A stretch of 13,736 nt of DNA from Rodentolepis nana (Eukaryota > Platyhelminthes > Cestoda > Cyclophyllidea > Hymenolepididae), in assembly GCA_900617975.1 (NCBI GenBank), contig UZAE01001348.1, positions 1 to 13,736 on the forward strand. Reading direction: 5' to 3'. This document shows, piece after piece, positions 1 to 11,106 of this stretch; within the stretch, counting starts at the first letter, position 1, and each line of letters starts with the position of its first letter. The position numbers were made by a program, and so were the translations under genes. The notes under the pieces were generated by a model that searched no databases, was not told where the DNA came from, and saw only the letters and a program-made list of their open reading frames with translations.

Positions 1-148
1 CACGTGGTGCACCCTGGGCAACGTATACTCATACGGCAAAAAAGTCTATTAACCGGCAGTTGACCTCTGACTTCAAACTACCATAACCCCACTGTATGTC
101 ATATTCGACCCCTTCCACAGTATTCATCTTGCCTTTTCTCTACCTTTG

Positions 149-164
149 TGTCTGTCTGTCTGTC
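149..164 (+). repeat. (TGTC)4 microsatellite inside copy A
   Basis: Four perfect TGTC units followed by a T run. Copy B has two units at the matching place and copy C has only TGTC once before diverging, so the run probably expanded after insertion or varies among copies. Confidence 0.8.
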
Positions 165-287
165 TTTTTTATCTGTGAATTGCTCTTCTTTTCCCCTGTC
201 CAATTTTTCTCACCTTAATGTTCCTCCCTTCTGTGAAGCCCGAAGTCAACTAAAGGGCTAATGATAACTATCAAAATGCCTGCCATT

Positions 288-313
288 TGAAATAAATAAA
301 TAAAATAAATATT
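288..313 (+). repeat. AAAT-rich 3' tail of copy A
   Basis: Simple-repeat tail (TGAAATAAATAAATAAA, then AATAAAT) directly after the last base block shared by the copies. The tails of copies B (GATAAAAAA) and C (TATATAAATGA) are shorter and differ, as expected for a retroposon tail rather than a core sequence. Confidence 0.65.
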
Positions 314-1619
314 AAAATTGAAATATACTCTAATTCACGCGCTACTATAATGAAAGTACATATCTCAAATGTAAAATTTATTTCGAGTCTTTAAAATTTA
401 AATTCAAATAACATAGTTGTTACGCTTGCTTTATGGACATTATTGATTTGCCAATTATATTATACGTCCAAACAAACGAATATGAAAATATATTCAGGGC
501 ATTTTTCTCTCAATTCTACACCATCTACCTGAAGGTTTGGTTATCATATGAACAAACAACGTAGCTCTATTCCATAAGCACAAATGCTGCTGCTCACAGC
601 GTTGCTTTAAGACAAACTTCATATCAAGCCTAAATAGACCAAATAGATGAAAAGTTGAGTTCATAAGATGTGAGCATTTATAAAGAAAGGAATTCAGATA
701 ATTCCCACGAAAGAATTCCTTTTCATTTAACGACATAAAAACAATCATTAGTCCCAATTTTAATTTATTGCAATAATCTGGGGGTGTGCAACTATGCGTA
801 CATTTGGAATAATCAAGCAATCAAAATGTCTGCTGTATGAGGCAGGCGAAAATAAGCAGACAAAATTAGAATATGTCTGGAGGTTTAAATTTAGTCAAAT
901 TGAAATTGTCAACCTCCCTACTTCGCCCTTATGGCAGTTCACTGTGCTCCATAAATGTCAACACAAACCGAATTAGATGTCAATGGCAAATAGCATGCTT
1001 TTAACGAGTAACTAAAGATTAATTTAATTTATTAAAGGAAATGTGTAAATCAAATTAAATTTCTTAGATATTCTTACTTCAAAATTAGGCATTTTATTTA
1101 TGCTTGAACTTTTGCTTTTGAAATTCTAAACTTGTCAGCCTACTCACTGAAAATGGTACTTTTTCGACCAAGTGATGACAAGACCTGCCATCATAATTCA
1201 AAAATTAGTCAGTAGGCATCGAATATAATGAATAAGATACTCGGTAAAGGTGGTTAACTTTATTGTCAAATTGATTCAATAAACGAATTACTGTTAATTA
1301 TTCATGAAATTTCACATCTGCTGAAATGTGCTAAATAACATATTTTGCTCTATCGCATAATTTTCGGCATAGATAAGCTTAACTTAATCTTGTGTTATTA
1401 TTGTGTTCAGAGGATTAAAAACACTATTGTGGGCTTATTTGCTCACAACATGTGACGCGAACAAACTATTCGCCATCTCGAAATCCAATAGATCTTCAGT
1501 TCTCAATATGGAGCGGCTTAGTCAATAATTTTCAAAATGTTTACGAACATTTTTGGCAAAGAAAATGATTAAGTTTAACGAATTTGAGATCAAATATTCT
1601 CGTGTAATGTTTATACCAC
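314..1619. other. AT-rich stretch without a supported gene
   Basis: Mixed AT-rich DNA with no repeat shared with the rest of the window. A minus-strand open frame of 108 codons (494-820) is the longest in the window. It starts at TTG right after a stop, shows no domain, signal or motif I recognise, and at this base composition an open run of that length is close to what chance gives in a window this size. I see no RNA gene. Confidence 0.6.
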
Positions 1620-2450
1620 TTCTGCTGTTGCTGTTTCCAATACCTCTACTTAAAATTCTGCCCTATCACCGACTCTCCAACAATGGTGTTCTTCACTTCC
1701 AGCTATACTGAGGAAGTCAGTAATATATGAAATTTCCTTCATTAAGCAGAGACCCTTAAAAAAATAGTTAGATGTCTCATGCACCAAATGAACTTTTTCG
1801 CACCTAAAGTGCTTCCAATGCGGTTTGCCTCAGAGCCTACCCTGCCCAACCAGCAATCAAAAATGCTACGTAAAAGAACAAAATGAAGATTTTGTACTCT
1901 TGTCTCCTCTAGAAATTTCAAATCGACAATCATGATCAAGGTCTAAACATAGCTTGGTCACACTGGAGGTAAACTCATGTTTGATTACTGCTCTGAGTGA
2001 GAGACACTGATAGATGAGAAGATGGCGCAATTCTCCCTCCAGGTGAAAAAGTCTCAAAATTGGTCATGGAAACTGCAAATGTGACTATGTATCTTCGTGA
2101 TCAGGATCTTATTTGCTCTAAAACATGAGTTATTTGATCACGCATTGATATCAGTTTTACTGGAAACAAATGAGGAATCTCCTACCCAATCCAAGTTGAT
2201 TCATATTCAGAGAGGCGAAACTTTACGTCCATCAGGTGTGCCATAACTGGTACCATCAGTTACAACCTTAGCCAAACACTTGCAAATCAGAGTGTCCCAA
2301 CAGTTGTTCTCCAGGCATCTCGTCTATTTTTCTTCTACGCAGTCGAAGGCCTTTTTAGTGGTCTAAGTTTCTCTCCTTTTTGCTCTCCAAATAATCTCAA
2401 TGGAATGAATGGGCAGCTAATTGGGGAAAGACAATTTTTCTTTTCATAAA
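1620..2450. other. G+C-richer island, possible decayed element or exon, unrecognised
   Basis: This stretch is clearly richer in G+C than its flanks (32 of 60 bases at 1801-1860, against 11 of 60 at 7441-7500). Both strands contain open runs. On the plus strand, 2174-2446 is 91 codons free of stops, with a Phe/Leu/Ser-rich middle and no early ATG. On the minus strand, 1742-1939 and 1866-2057 are two overlapping open runs in different frames. A short minus-strand peptide, KKAFDCVEEK (2327-2356), resembles the first half of a non-LTR reverse transcriptase box, but it is bounded by stops and no second box (a G-Q-G type or YADD-like block) follows. Open runs like these are expected by chance at this composition, so no product is assigned. 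Plausible readings are an old transposon remnant, an exon of a host gene, or simply unique sequence. Confidence 0.3.
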
Positions 2451-4268
2451 GGGAGGCAATAATAGAAGAGGTTCTTAGTTCCCTGCAGTTTCTTCACAAG
2501 AAAACTACTCGTGTTTGTGCAAAACGCATATTGCGTCACTGATTTTTCAACCAAAATGTTAAATATCCCAATTTTGTTGTTTTTTAATAAAATGTGCCTA
2601 TTTATAAAGAAGGATTAAATTACTTGGTCGTTGAAAACCATAACTTTAAATTAAAGAAGGCATTTCGCTTATCTCGTGTTACTATTTTGCCTAGTAACTG
2701 ATATGTCTATAGTTCAAATAATTGGAGCAAACCAGGAGACACTATAGGGCTTTGCTGTTACTCTCGACATCTTGTCGCTCCTTTATTTATTTGTTTTTGA
2801 ATTGCCCTTTAAATGCTTTTTTATATCCAAATATTCATTCTTATGAGGAGAGGGTTTAATCACTTGAAACAGTTTAAATGTGTATGCTCTTTATCTTCAA
2901 ACAGGGTTAATGATAAATACTGTTAATTGGCTCATGTTAAGCTTTAAAAAAGCTTTTAAGCCGAGTTTGCTAACTATTTATGCTGGGGTTTAAAAATCAA
3001 TGAAAGTTTCAATGAAAATATAAAATTTTTAAAGCTATTTTAAAATGTGGCGTCCTTCCTATCTGCTACTTAATCTCTTTCTCTCTCGAAAAGATTTTCC
3101 TATGATATTTCCTATTTCGGACTAAGAAAGCCCTAAAGCATTATTATTCTTAACAAAGTTAGCCTTTCTTAAATAATCATGTATTTTAAACGGCTTTATT
3201 AGCAATATTTAAAGCCCGTCCTATAACTATTGCACATTCAAAATGTACCATATCGTTAAGTAAATTCGATGGATACGCAAATGGGTCGCCATGTCTTCTC
3301 TGAGAAAATCCGCGTTGTTAGTTCCTTTTGTATTTTATCAGAAATTGCATGTTATTTCCTAATTTAATTATTCCTGATTATTCCCCATAATATTCACAAA
3401 AAAACATTAAGGTTGTTGTTAAAAATAGGTTTAAATTCTATCACTCGAAATTATGTTCTTTTATGCTAATTTTAATTAAGTATTTCACAAATTTTCAATG
3501 GTTTTTTGAAAAAAATAAGTTGCAGAATGTGGGCGATGCTCCCCTTATAATCTCCTGCACTCAGTGATATTACCCAAGTCTTTTCTGAGTATATCTTAAT
3601 ATTTATCAAATGTATGATCCTCTCCTGTCATTGGCCTCAAAAAACAAACTTTTCAGACCATAACTTGGAGAATAAATTTTCGAAATGTCTAGGATACCAA
3701 TTATGTTCCCTTTGTTGAAGCCAAAATTTTCTCTCTACTTTTCAGAATTTCTTTAACTTCTTCTGTTTCCATTGCAAAATTCTTTATCATTTGAATTATA
3801 TGGAGCTATTCTTTTCAAACCCTATCGCCAACTAATTTCATTCCATTTTTCAGAATTTAAAAATTCCCAAAAATAACAAGAAAGTTAAAAAACTCTAAAC
3901 ACTTGACAATTTTCAACTGATAACGATATCCAATTATCGCGGGCAAATTGACAACTTTTTACAAGATTACTCTAGGCTTTGGGTAAAAAACGAAACGACA
4001 ATATACCATTTTCGATATAAAAGGAAAAAACGCTTAGTGATCAGCAAAATTTATTTTTGCTTAGCATACCTTCATTTTCATTCGGACAATTCAAAAAATT
4101 TGCGTCTGAATGAACTGTAACATAACTTTCTGCATAAATTACTAATTAGGCAGGCTAAACCAATTTGCGCTAAAAATGGGTTTAGGAGAGAATAAGCTTT
4201 TCCAGACATAGTCAGGAAGAGAAAAAGTTCAACTAATAATAAAAATAATAATATAGATCAAAATACAC

Positions 4269-4288
4269 TTGATCTGCAAATTGATCTG
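4269..4288. repeat. Short direct repeat TTGATCTG x2
   Basis: TTGATCTG occurs at 4269-4276 and again at 4281-4288 (period 12), 14 bases before the palindrome at 4303-4322. It is short enough to be chance. Confidence 0.5.
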
Positions 4289-4302
4289 TAGTACGTAGAA
4301 AG

Positions 4303-4322
4303 TTGATTTAATGTTAAATCAA
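4303..4322. repeat. Near-perfect 20-bp palindrome
   Basis: TTGATTTAA, a two-base centre TG, then TTAAATCAA: two perfect 9-base arms. Such sites can bind dimeric regulators, but the arms are AT-rich and no gene lies close by, so no role is assigned. Confidence 0.55.
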
Positions 4323-6174
4323 TAGAATATAATAAATCTATCTGTTCCTAATTTAGAATTAATTTATCATCAAAATAACACACCTCATACTTGCCATATT
4401 AAATGGCATAGTCGTCAAACTTCCAATGTCTTAGTGAAATTTTATAAATTAGTTTGATTTAATATCGTCAAATATAACACCACGATGAGACATGATTGTC
4501 TAAGAACAAAGGAAAACATTTTTAAATCATAAGTTTCCATAACTGAAATGCTTCTTTAGCAAATTTGTACAATTTATTTTCTATTAAAATTTAAATAAAT
4601 TCCTTAATATGGATTATCATTCCCTCTTAAGCGAAAGCTCTCGTACATTTTCTTATTTAAATTTAAATTAATGAATCAAAAAATCCGTATATTAACCCTA
4701 ATAAGGTTAAATTTGACCTAATGCCCATTGCCTGTGAGTGAATATTCAGTCAAAATTATAAGTAGTATATACAGTAGTCTAAAATGGCATGAATAGGGAG
4801 CTCGAAAACAAGATAATTAAAAGATGAATTTCAGTCAAAGTTAGTTTATTTATCCACTACAACAACGTTATATGGTTAGCGATTGACTACCTCAAAAAAA
4901 TGTCTAAAAATATAAATAAAATACGGTTCGAAACACCTTCAGTTTAGTTAAAAACTCTGCCTTGTTATAAACCTCACGAGCTGCCTAACGATATACAAAA
5001 TTTCTCAAGAAAACATGTTTCGACCAATTTGTCGAAACAAAGATTCAACAAGCCCTAAATATCATGAAAAGATGCTGGACAGTTTGAGCACAATCCTTGC
5101 GTTGAAGACTTGCCAATCGATATTTTCGTATTGCACTAATGCTTAAAATGCCCATCTATTAAAGAATATTACCCTCTACACTGTATAACCTGAATAAACT
5201 TTGGGAGTTTGCACTGGCTAAATAAAGCCTGTCTCTTATGATTAATGTTATGCTATGCTACATTTGACAAACTTATGCTACAATAAATGGAATTATTTAA
5301 ATAACTTTTGTCTATTATTATTGACCATGACAGTGTCAAAATAACCTTTTAAGGGCTTTCTCTTGGAAATCAAAAATGAAAACTCATAATTAGTAATTCA
5401 ATTAGATAGGAAATAGAAAGTAGAAAATCGTGCATCATCATTAATTGACTTATTTGCTTAATGCTATTTTCACAAGTGCGTACTTCACTGAGTATTTTAA
5501 ATAATATTTCAAAGGAAAAATTTTCATATTTCATATTTTAAGTTTGTGAAAATGGTCAGATGAAGTGGTTGTAAAAATCGTCATCCTCCTTAAAACTATA
5601 TGCGCTTTCCCATTATCATAAGCAGTTAAATTAAATAAGCTCTCTGTGAAAAATTATGCCTTTATCCTAAGATAATTATAGTTATTTAACATTAAACATG
5701 AAGTTTATGGTATGCTCATAAGGGCAGATTTTAATGTTCACATTCAAAAGGTTAATATTTTTTTATGATCAAAGATAATTCTTACATTGTGAATAATTTA
5801 TGCATTCCTTATAGTTTTCGTTTGAATTTTTTCTTAAATTAAAACAAATTTGAAAACCATTGACCCTTTATCCTTTACTTAAGCAGTATTACCATGGTGT
5901 AGGAGAAGGCATCCTCATTGTTAGAATTCCAAAACGATAACTGTTTTCATGATATCGAATAATTGATTGTGATAGACCATACACAAGCATATTCCCAATA
6001 ATTCAAGTAAGACAATACTAGGTAATAATCAAAAACAAAATTTTTTATTGAGTCAAAAATATGTTTAAAGCCGACGAGACGAGAGGATTTAAAATTTTTT
6101 TCTCTTGGTCAGACATAATCTTTTGTCTATATGCTGTTCTTTATTTGGGAATTACACCGTCTTTGGTCTGCCTT

Positions 6175-6200
6175 CGCATTGATCTCTAATAATCAATGCG
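6175..6200. repeat. Inverted repeat, 9-bp arms, 8-base loop
   Basis: CGCATTGAT (6175-6183) and ATCAATGCG (6192-6200) are exact reverse complements around the loop CTCTAATA. In RNA the stem could extend by two wobble pairs and one C-G pair (6172-6174 with 6201-6203). The G+C content of the arms makes it a little less trivial than the many AT-only hairpins nearby, yet one such hairpin in this length of DNA is expected by chance. Confidence 0.5.
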
Positions 6201-9105
6201 GGGAAAACTATTTTAATTATTTATCGAACCAATAAGATGTCATTTAATAACCGTAATTTATACTCCCCTCCTCTCCAAGTTTAAGTCAACTGTACTTTGT
6301 TGTTATCTAGTATATTCATTTGTCCTAGCTTCAAAACGTAATCAGTCCTTAGAAGCTTTCTGCTATTTTTTAAATAGTGTCCTAATACATTTCTTTTTAA
6401 CGAACTAAATTTATACAATTATGATAACATATCAGCTGACAGGCGTATAAGTGGATTTTGATGACTAAATCTTGTTAACTTTATCTTTATATTATATTTC
6501 TTTGGTTTTACGTAAGGCAGGAATATTATTACTGAGTTTATTTTTTTTATTCTTTCGAATATATTTATAAGGTCACATTATAAGAAACGATATCTTCACG
6601 AATTGCTTACTTAACACTTCTTCATGTGTGTCTAAGGTTGTGAATTATTTATGCTCAGTAATCAGGGAGCAACCTGCAACAAATATAACCTTTTTTGAAA
6701 AAAATATCTTCTATATGGTTATTATTATTCCTATTTGTGCTAATTTTTAGTCATTAGGTCCTATTTTTTGTCAAAAATATCAAGAAATTTGATTATTATT
6801 TTGCTACCACTGTAATGAAGACAAAGATTTAGAATGTAAGGCATCTTCTGCTTTGTCCAAATACATAATAATAAAAATTGAAATAAATTCAAATCTTCCC
6901 TTGTTAAAAGAGTTCAAGTCGATGTCCAATAATGGTGAAAAAAACTATCAACAAAAATGATCTTTCAAGTGACGTAAAGGCATCAAGGGTGCAAATGTGC
7001 AAATCACAACTTGAGATTCAACTGGCACTTTGTGTGTGCTTTCCTATGCTGTAATTGTATAAGATCATTTTTCCTGTCATTTCGTGAACTGTGATATTGA
7101 AAGATGCATGTTTTTATACTCCATTCTAACAAACCTAGACAGAAGCAAATCACAACATTTAAAACGGCGTCAAATTTTACCTTGGTAAAAAATACTGCTG
7201 GTTTTTAAAAATGTTCGCATATTACGCAAGTAAAAGTCTTTTTAAGGAGAGGTTTATGGCGTTGAATAAAATAGCAATTCTCGAATAATTTGACAACTGG
7301 CCTTTTAGGACCACCTAATTTGACTTTGTACTTGAAATATCTTACAAATGGGAATTTGAAAAATTCAAAATGAAACAAAGAAAGACCGCTGCCAATTTCG
7401 TTATCATTTATGCGACTTTATTGATTCAAATCAACATTTTCATCTGAAAAATATATTTAATTTACGAAGTCGCTATTGAAATATTGATAAAATAAAAAAA
7501 TTAAACAAAATATATATCAATTTCTGAATCGCGTGACCCTAAATTTGGCTAATAAAATCATTAATTAACCTTACCGTGAATAAAAGAAAATTATTTGTGC
7601 ATAGACAGGTGTCAATAGAGGAAACTGATAATTTTTTCAGAGTAATGACTTTCAAAAAGAATACTCTAATTGGCTTATAATCATGTCAATTGAGAAATAA
7701 GAATATTTGAATGTGTGATTAATTTTGTTAATAACTATCGACTTTATCACCTTGTTCCTAAAAGAGTATATTAAATTTGCAAAACGACTTTGAAATACAA
7801 AATTTATTTTGATTGATTGTATAACCAGAGAGCAGGTTTTTATATTAAATAAATCAAATTACCGGCTGCAGGGAATATATATCTGCTTGCTCGAAGTTAT
7901 CTAAAGTCGCAAGTATATCGGTTAAAATTGCCTTTGGAGATGAGAATTGAAAAATTCCGGCCTGAATTATGCTATATAATTACTATTTATATTCGATTTC
8001 ATGCGGAACTCCAAGAGCTTAATGTATTGGGTGAAAGCGTCATGTGAGCTATTTTGAGTCAATTTAATGCTTTCTATTCCAAAATGCCCGGAAAGAGAAA
8101 AGTGCATGCCTGCATCAGGAGATGGTATTTTGAAGCAAATTCGAAGAGACTCACTGTTATGAAAACGCCCATTTTAATGTGATACTAGCCATTGTAAACT
8201 TGAATCAATTAAATGGAAGAGTAAAGCAAGCAAGTTAGATGTAATCATTAGATCATATACGAAATTTTAATCCCTAAATAAACTTAGTGGATCATATTCA
8301 ACCATTTTAATAATTATACAGTTATCACAATCACCAGAATTATATACTTCGGGATGTAAATTAAATTTATATTTAAGCAACTCACTCTCGAAGTAATAAA
8401 AATGAATATAGCGAAAAAGAATTTGAAATTCATTGACTTAAATTAAAACGTAGGGTATTTCAAAAATAAAGCCCTTCGAAAATTCAAGTTTTGATCCATT
8501 GCGGAAGAATTTAAAAGTCCACAGATTAGCACTCCTGTATTTCCATTTTGACTTATATTAACAAAAGAATTTTTACGAATTGTAGCTCTTTACAAAAAAT
8601 AAAAGAAGAGTATTCATTTTGCCAAATGTAAATTTTGGCTCTAGTTTACTAGCCCATTATTAGGGCAGTATCGACGTTTAAATAATGCTATGCGGTTTAA
8701 AGCCACTCTCATTCTTTAAAATGAGCCATTTTTGTCAAAATTTTAGCTACTAGCGCATAAAAAATTATCACTATGCTTGTATCGTCTTTTTGTTTATTTA
8801 GTCCCATTATTAATAAACACTTAATAATAATTTATGGAAAATATTTTCCTAAACATCGTCCTCTATTTTACAGAAGTGTAGTTTAAGAATGTAGAACATT
8901 AAGTGGATTTAAGTTTTGTATTTGAATATTCAAGTAATTATTAAATTTGTGGGTTTTTGTTTAAAATTTGTACCTTATTAAAGTGTACTTTTCAATTCCA
9001 GGTTAGTGAGAGTTCATGCAGCCTTTGAATAAGTAAGAAATACTTTGATTACAAACTCATTGGCTGAGTTTTCTTATTACTTTTTTATTTAGTCCTAATG
9101 ATTAG

Positions 9106-10064
9106 ATAAGAAATGGTCATTCACGCTTCAATTTATTTCAATTCAACAGTGTACGAATCCAGAGGTCCAGTGATATGTTTTAAACCTCAATAGATAGACT
9201 TATTTTAGTTCGAAACCTTCTATTTATAAATATCCAGAATTATGAAAATTTGATTTTAGTTGAAATACCCTATTTGTCAATAAAAACGAATTTTGTTTCA
9301 ATTGTCATCGACGAAGAAGGAATCCTGAACAATGCAAATTTAAAGAATTTTATTTTGTCTTCTAGTAAATCAAGAAAGAAAACTTGAATTGAAACGCAAC
9401 TAATGGCCATTCTTGCTCAAAACTTGATTAATAAACAGAAGACTTTGAGATCAAGCATTTAATGAAATCTATGGGAAGAATTGTGAAATTCAAATATTGA
9501 GTAATTGACCGTTCATTTAGCAAATACTGCGCAGCGCGAACCCAATCATCAAACGATGAACTAAGGTTTTCAACTGTACTTCTTTAAAAAATGAAGCGTG
9601 AAGATTACAACAGGAACTTATTATTTGGACATTATTGACTAGCTCTGACCCACTTTTCAATTTAGAATCTTGATGAAGACCCAATTAAATGCTCGGACTT
9701 ATGTCTCTCGTTGTGCATTGAATATGATTGGGAGGTTCGCGATTTTGCTAACGAGTATAGCAAACATAGAAGCCCAGTTACCAACCCAAATCTAGTTCAG
9801 GATCATGAACAGCGGTTGTTCTAATCAAATTGGTCTGGAATAAGCCGATCATCATTAGATTACATAGACCCGCTTTCTGATGCAAAATTATCCGGCAAAC
9901 ACCAGAATCAGCTACATCAAATCAACTACATTCGAGATTGTCCTCTTCAAAGTCACCAGTGTCTGTATATCAGGAAGATGATTTCAGAAATGCTTCTTTC
10001 AAGAATCTTCTTCAAGCTGTACAAAGAGAAGGAACCTCAGCAAAGATAGAGAATTAAATCGTAC
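9106..10064 (+). other. Possible decayed coding tract, unrecognised, frames shift
   Basis: The plus strand here gives a chain of protein-like segments in different frames. One frame is open at 9184-9384 (67 codons, containing IVIDEEGILNNANLKNF) and continues past one TGA to 9459 (IETQLMAILAQNLINKQK). A second frame covers 9666-9821 (DLCLSLCIEYDWEVRDFANE) and, after a single TAA at 9822, runs on to 10046. A third is open at 9881-10054 and ends in segments such as SVYQEDDFRNASFKNLLQAV. From about 9640 the G+C content rises to near 40%, above the AT-rich DNA before it. The pattern would fit a pseudogene or old transposon open frame broken by small indels. Against it, each open run taken singly is no longer than chance allows, I recognise no family, and I see no clear splice sites. 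No function is proposed. Confidence 0.25.
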
Positions 10065-10998
10065 GGTCAAGCATAATTTTAACAAAATTAATTTAGACAA
10101 CAATTGATTAAATTATTAATTACTTAAAATTTTGCATTTTTAGTAAGTGCATTAAAAATACAGATCGTTTCTTGGTAGAATTCTGAGTTTGAGACTTTCC
10201 GAGTATTTTGGAAACCTATTGCTTGTTAGTATTCCGTTGATGCCATAAAATTTTAATGCAATAAAATACATTAATTTGAGCCATTATGCCAGATCATTTT
10301 AGCTCCAGGTGAACACTGATTTCATATCATCGCCGTCTTTCCAGAAATTCATAGAAAAGTTGGAAGCCCCAAGATAAATATTGCTCTCTTTACCTTGTAT
10401 AGTATTTCTGAGAACGTTGATCAATTTTAAAGATTGTATCGATGTAATATAATTTTACCAGAAAAGACTATCAACACGGAGTGTGTGGTCACATTTCAAA
10501 ATATTAAATTTGTGGACATTGGCTGGATGGGTTGGATAATAAAGAGCTCTACTAGATATTTACTTTCAAGACAAAATTATTGAGTATTGTGTGAGAGACT
10601 GCAACTGGTGCCATCATGCTGCGGAAATATCTCTTTTTTATTTCTACTCAGCTGCCGGAGCCAGAACTCAGAGCTAATTTACCATCTCCATATACCCCAT
10701 AGTTTCAGCATGCCTCACTGTGACAAATTCATCTTCGAAAACGTTCTAAGCCATTCTAATCTCGCTGTTGGCAAATTTTTATACCACGGTGTACTTGAAA
10801 TTCTCCTCAAGGTTCAAAGTGCATAGTTTACCTAATTTAGATTTAATGGGCAATTCACCTAAGGGCCATATTAGGACAATCTGCTCCAACCAGAAAATTT
10901 ACCCGTCAAGATTTCAGGACAGTTTACGAAGAACATAGAAGATCAAAGTTACTTTATGCCTCAACAAAATGCGCTACAATCAAAATATTATTCTCCCA
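10065..10998. other. AT-rich spacer with a G+C-richer patch, no supported gene
   Basis: Mostly AT-rich; the part from about 10590 to 10800 is richer in G+C. Two plus-strand open runs overlap there in different frames: 10543-10674 (44 codons, with the cysteine cluster CVRDCNWC) and a run starting at a GTG at 10587 and ending at 10826 (79 codons). Neither shows a domain or a convincing start context, and three cysteines in a short stretch do not establish a zinc site. I treat both as unsupported. Confidence 0.5.
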
Positions 10999-11018
10999 CC
11001 CCCCCCCCCCCCCCCCCC
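10999..11018 (+). repeat. Homopolymer run of 20 C
   Basis: An uninterrupted C run (G on the minus strand), preceded by CTCCCA and followed by ACCTG. Such a run is unusual in surroundings this rich in A and T. The exact length may be unreliable, because long homopolymers are often misread. It sits about 90 bp before the left edge of copy B, outside the element and its target-site duplication. Confidence 0.9.
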
Positions 11019-11090
11019 ACCTGTAATGCAGTAACCTTCAATCAATCTCATTACCAAAACGAAAAAGGGATTAATTCTAGCGTTTATGCG

Positions 11091-11106
11091 AACTATCGAT
11101 CTATTG
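11091..11106 (+). repeat. Left target-site duplication of copy B
   Basis: AACTATCGATCTATTG directly precedes the first base of copy B. It matches 11425-11440 at 15 of 16 bases; the last 12 bases are identical. Flanking direct repeats of this length, placed exactly at both ends, are the usual mark of target-primed reverse transcription. Confidence 0.88.

Larger units (their letters stand above)
1..313 (+). mobile_element. SINE-like retroposon, copy A (5' end cut by window)
   Basis: First of three same-strand copies of one dispersed repeat. It aligns with copy B from B position 11130, so about 23 bases of the 5' end lie outside the window. Positions 7-64 match copy C 13128-13186 with one substitution and one inserted base. 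Positions 235-288 match C 13342-13395 at 51 of 54 bases. The middle (about 100-230) is strongly pyrimidine-rich on this strand and holds a (TGTC)4 run. After the conserved end CTGCCATTTGA comes an AAAT-rich tail, as many non-LTR retroposons have. No conserved reading frame runs through it: the frame of copy B meets a stop here after a one-base length difference. No target-site duplication can be tested because the left flank is missing. The end is approximate, since the tail merges into AT-rich DNA. Confidence 0.85.
2451..9100. other. Long very AT-rich stretch, no gene seen
   Basis: About 6.6 kb with stops closely spaced in every frame and many A or T runs. I see no copy of the dispersed repeat on either strand, no tRNA-like fold, no rRNA-like block and no long tandem array. 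The only structures worth listing are two small inverted repeats (4303-4322 and 6175-6200) and a short direct repeat (4269-4288), all near chance level. It could be intergenic or the inside of a long intron; the sequence alone does not decide. Confidence 0.6.

Noticed and set aside
253..275. CTAATGATAACTATC in the repeat, considered as part of a hammerhead ribozyme
   Set aside because: The required CUGAUGA and GAAA core blocks with pairing stems are absent in all three copies.
494..820. Longest open frame of the window, minus strand, 108 codons
   Set aside because: It starts at TTG just after a stop and has no recognisable domain. From base composition I estimate roughly 0.3 such runs by chance in this window, so it is not good evidence of a gene.
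2327..2356. KKAFDCVEEK on the minus strand, like a reverse transcriptase motif
   Set aside because: Its frame is open for only 12 codons between stops, and I find neither the G-Q-G type box nor a YADD-like box in order on that strand.
4693..4711. TTAACCCTAA, resembling a telomere repeat
   Set aside because: It is little more than one unit of CCCTAA, with no tandem array.
4924..4936. CGGTTCGAAACAC, like a tRNA T-loop and B box
   Set aside because: The bases on either side do not form the T stem, and no acceptor or anticodon arm fits around it.
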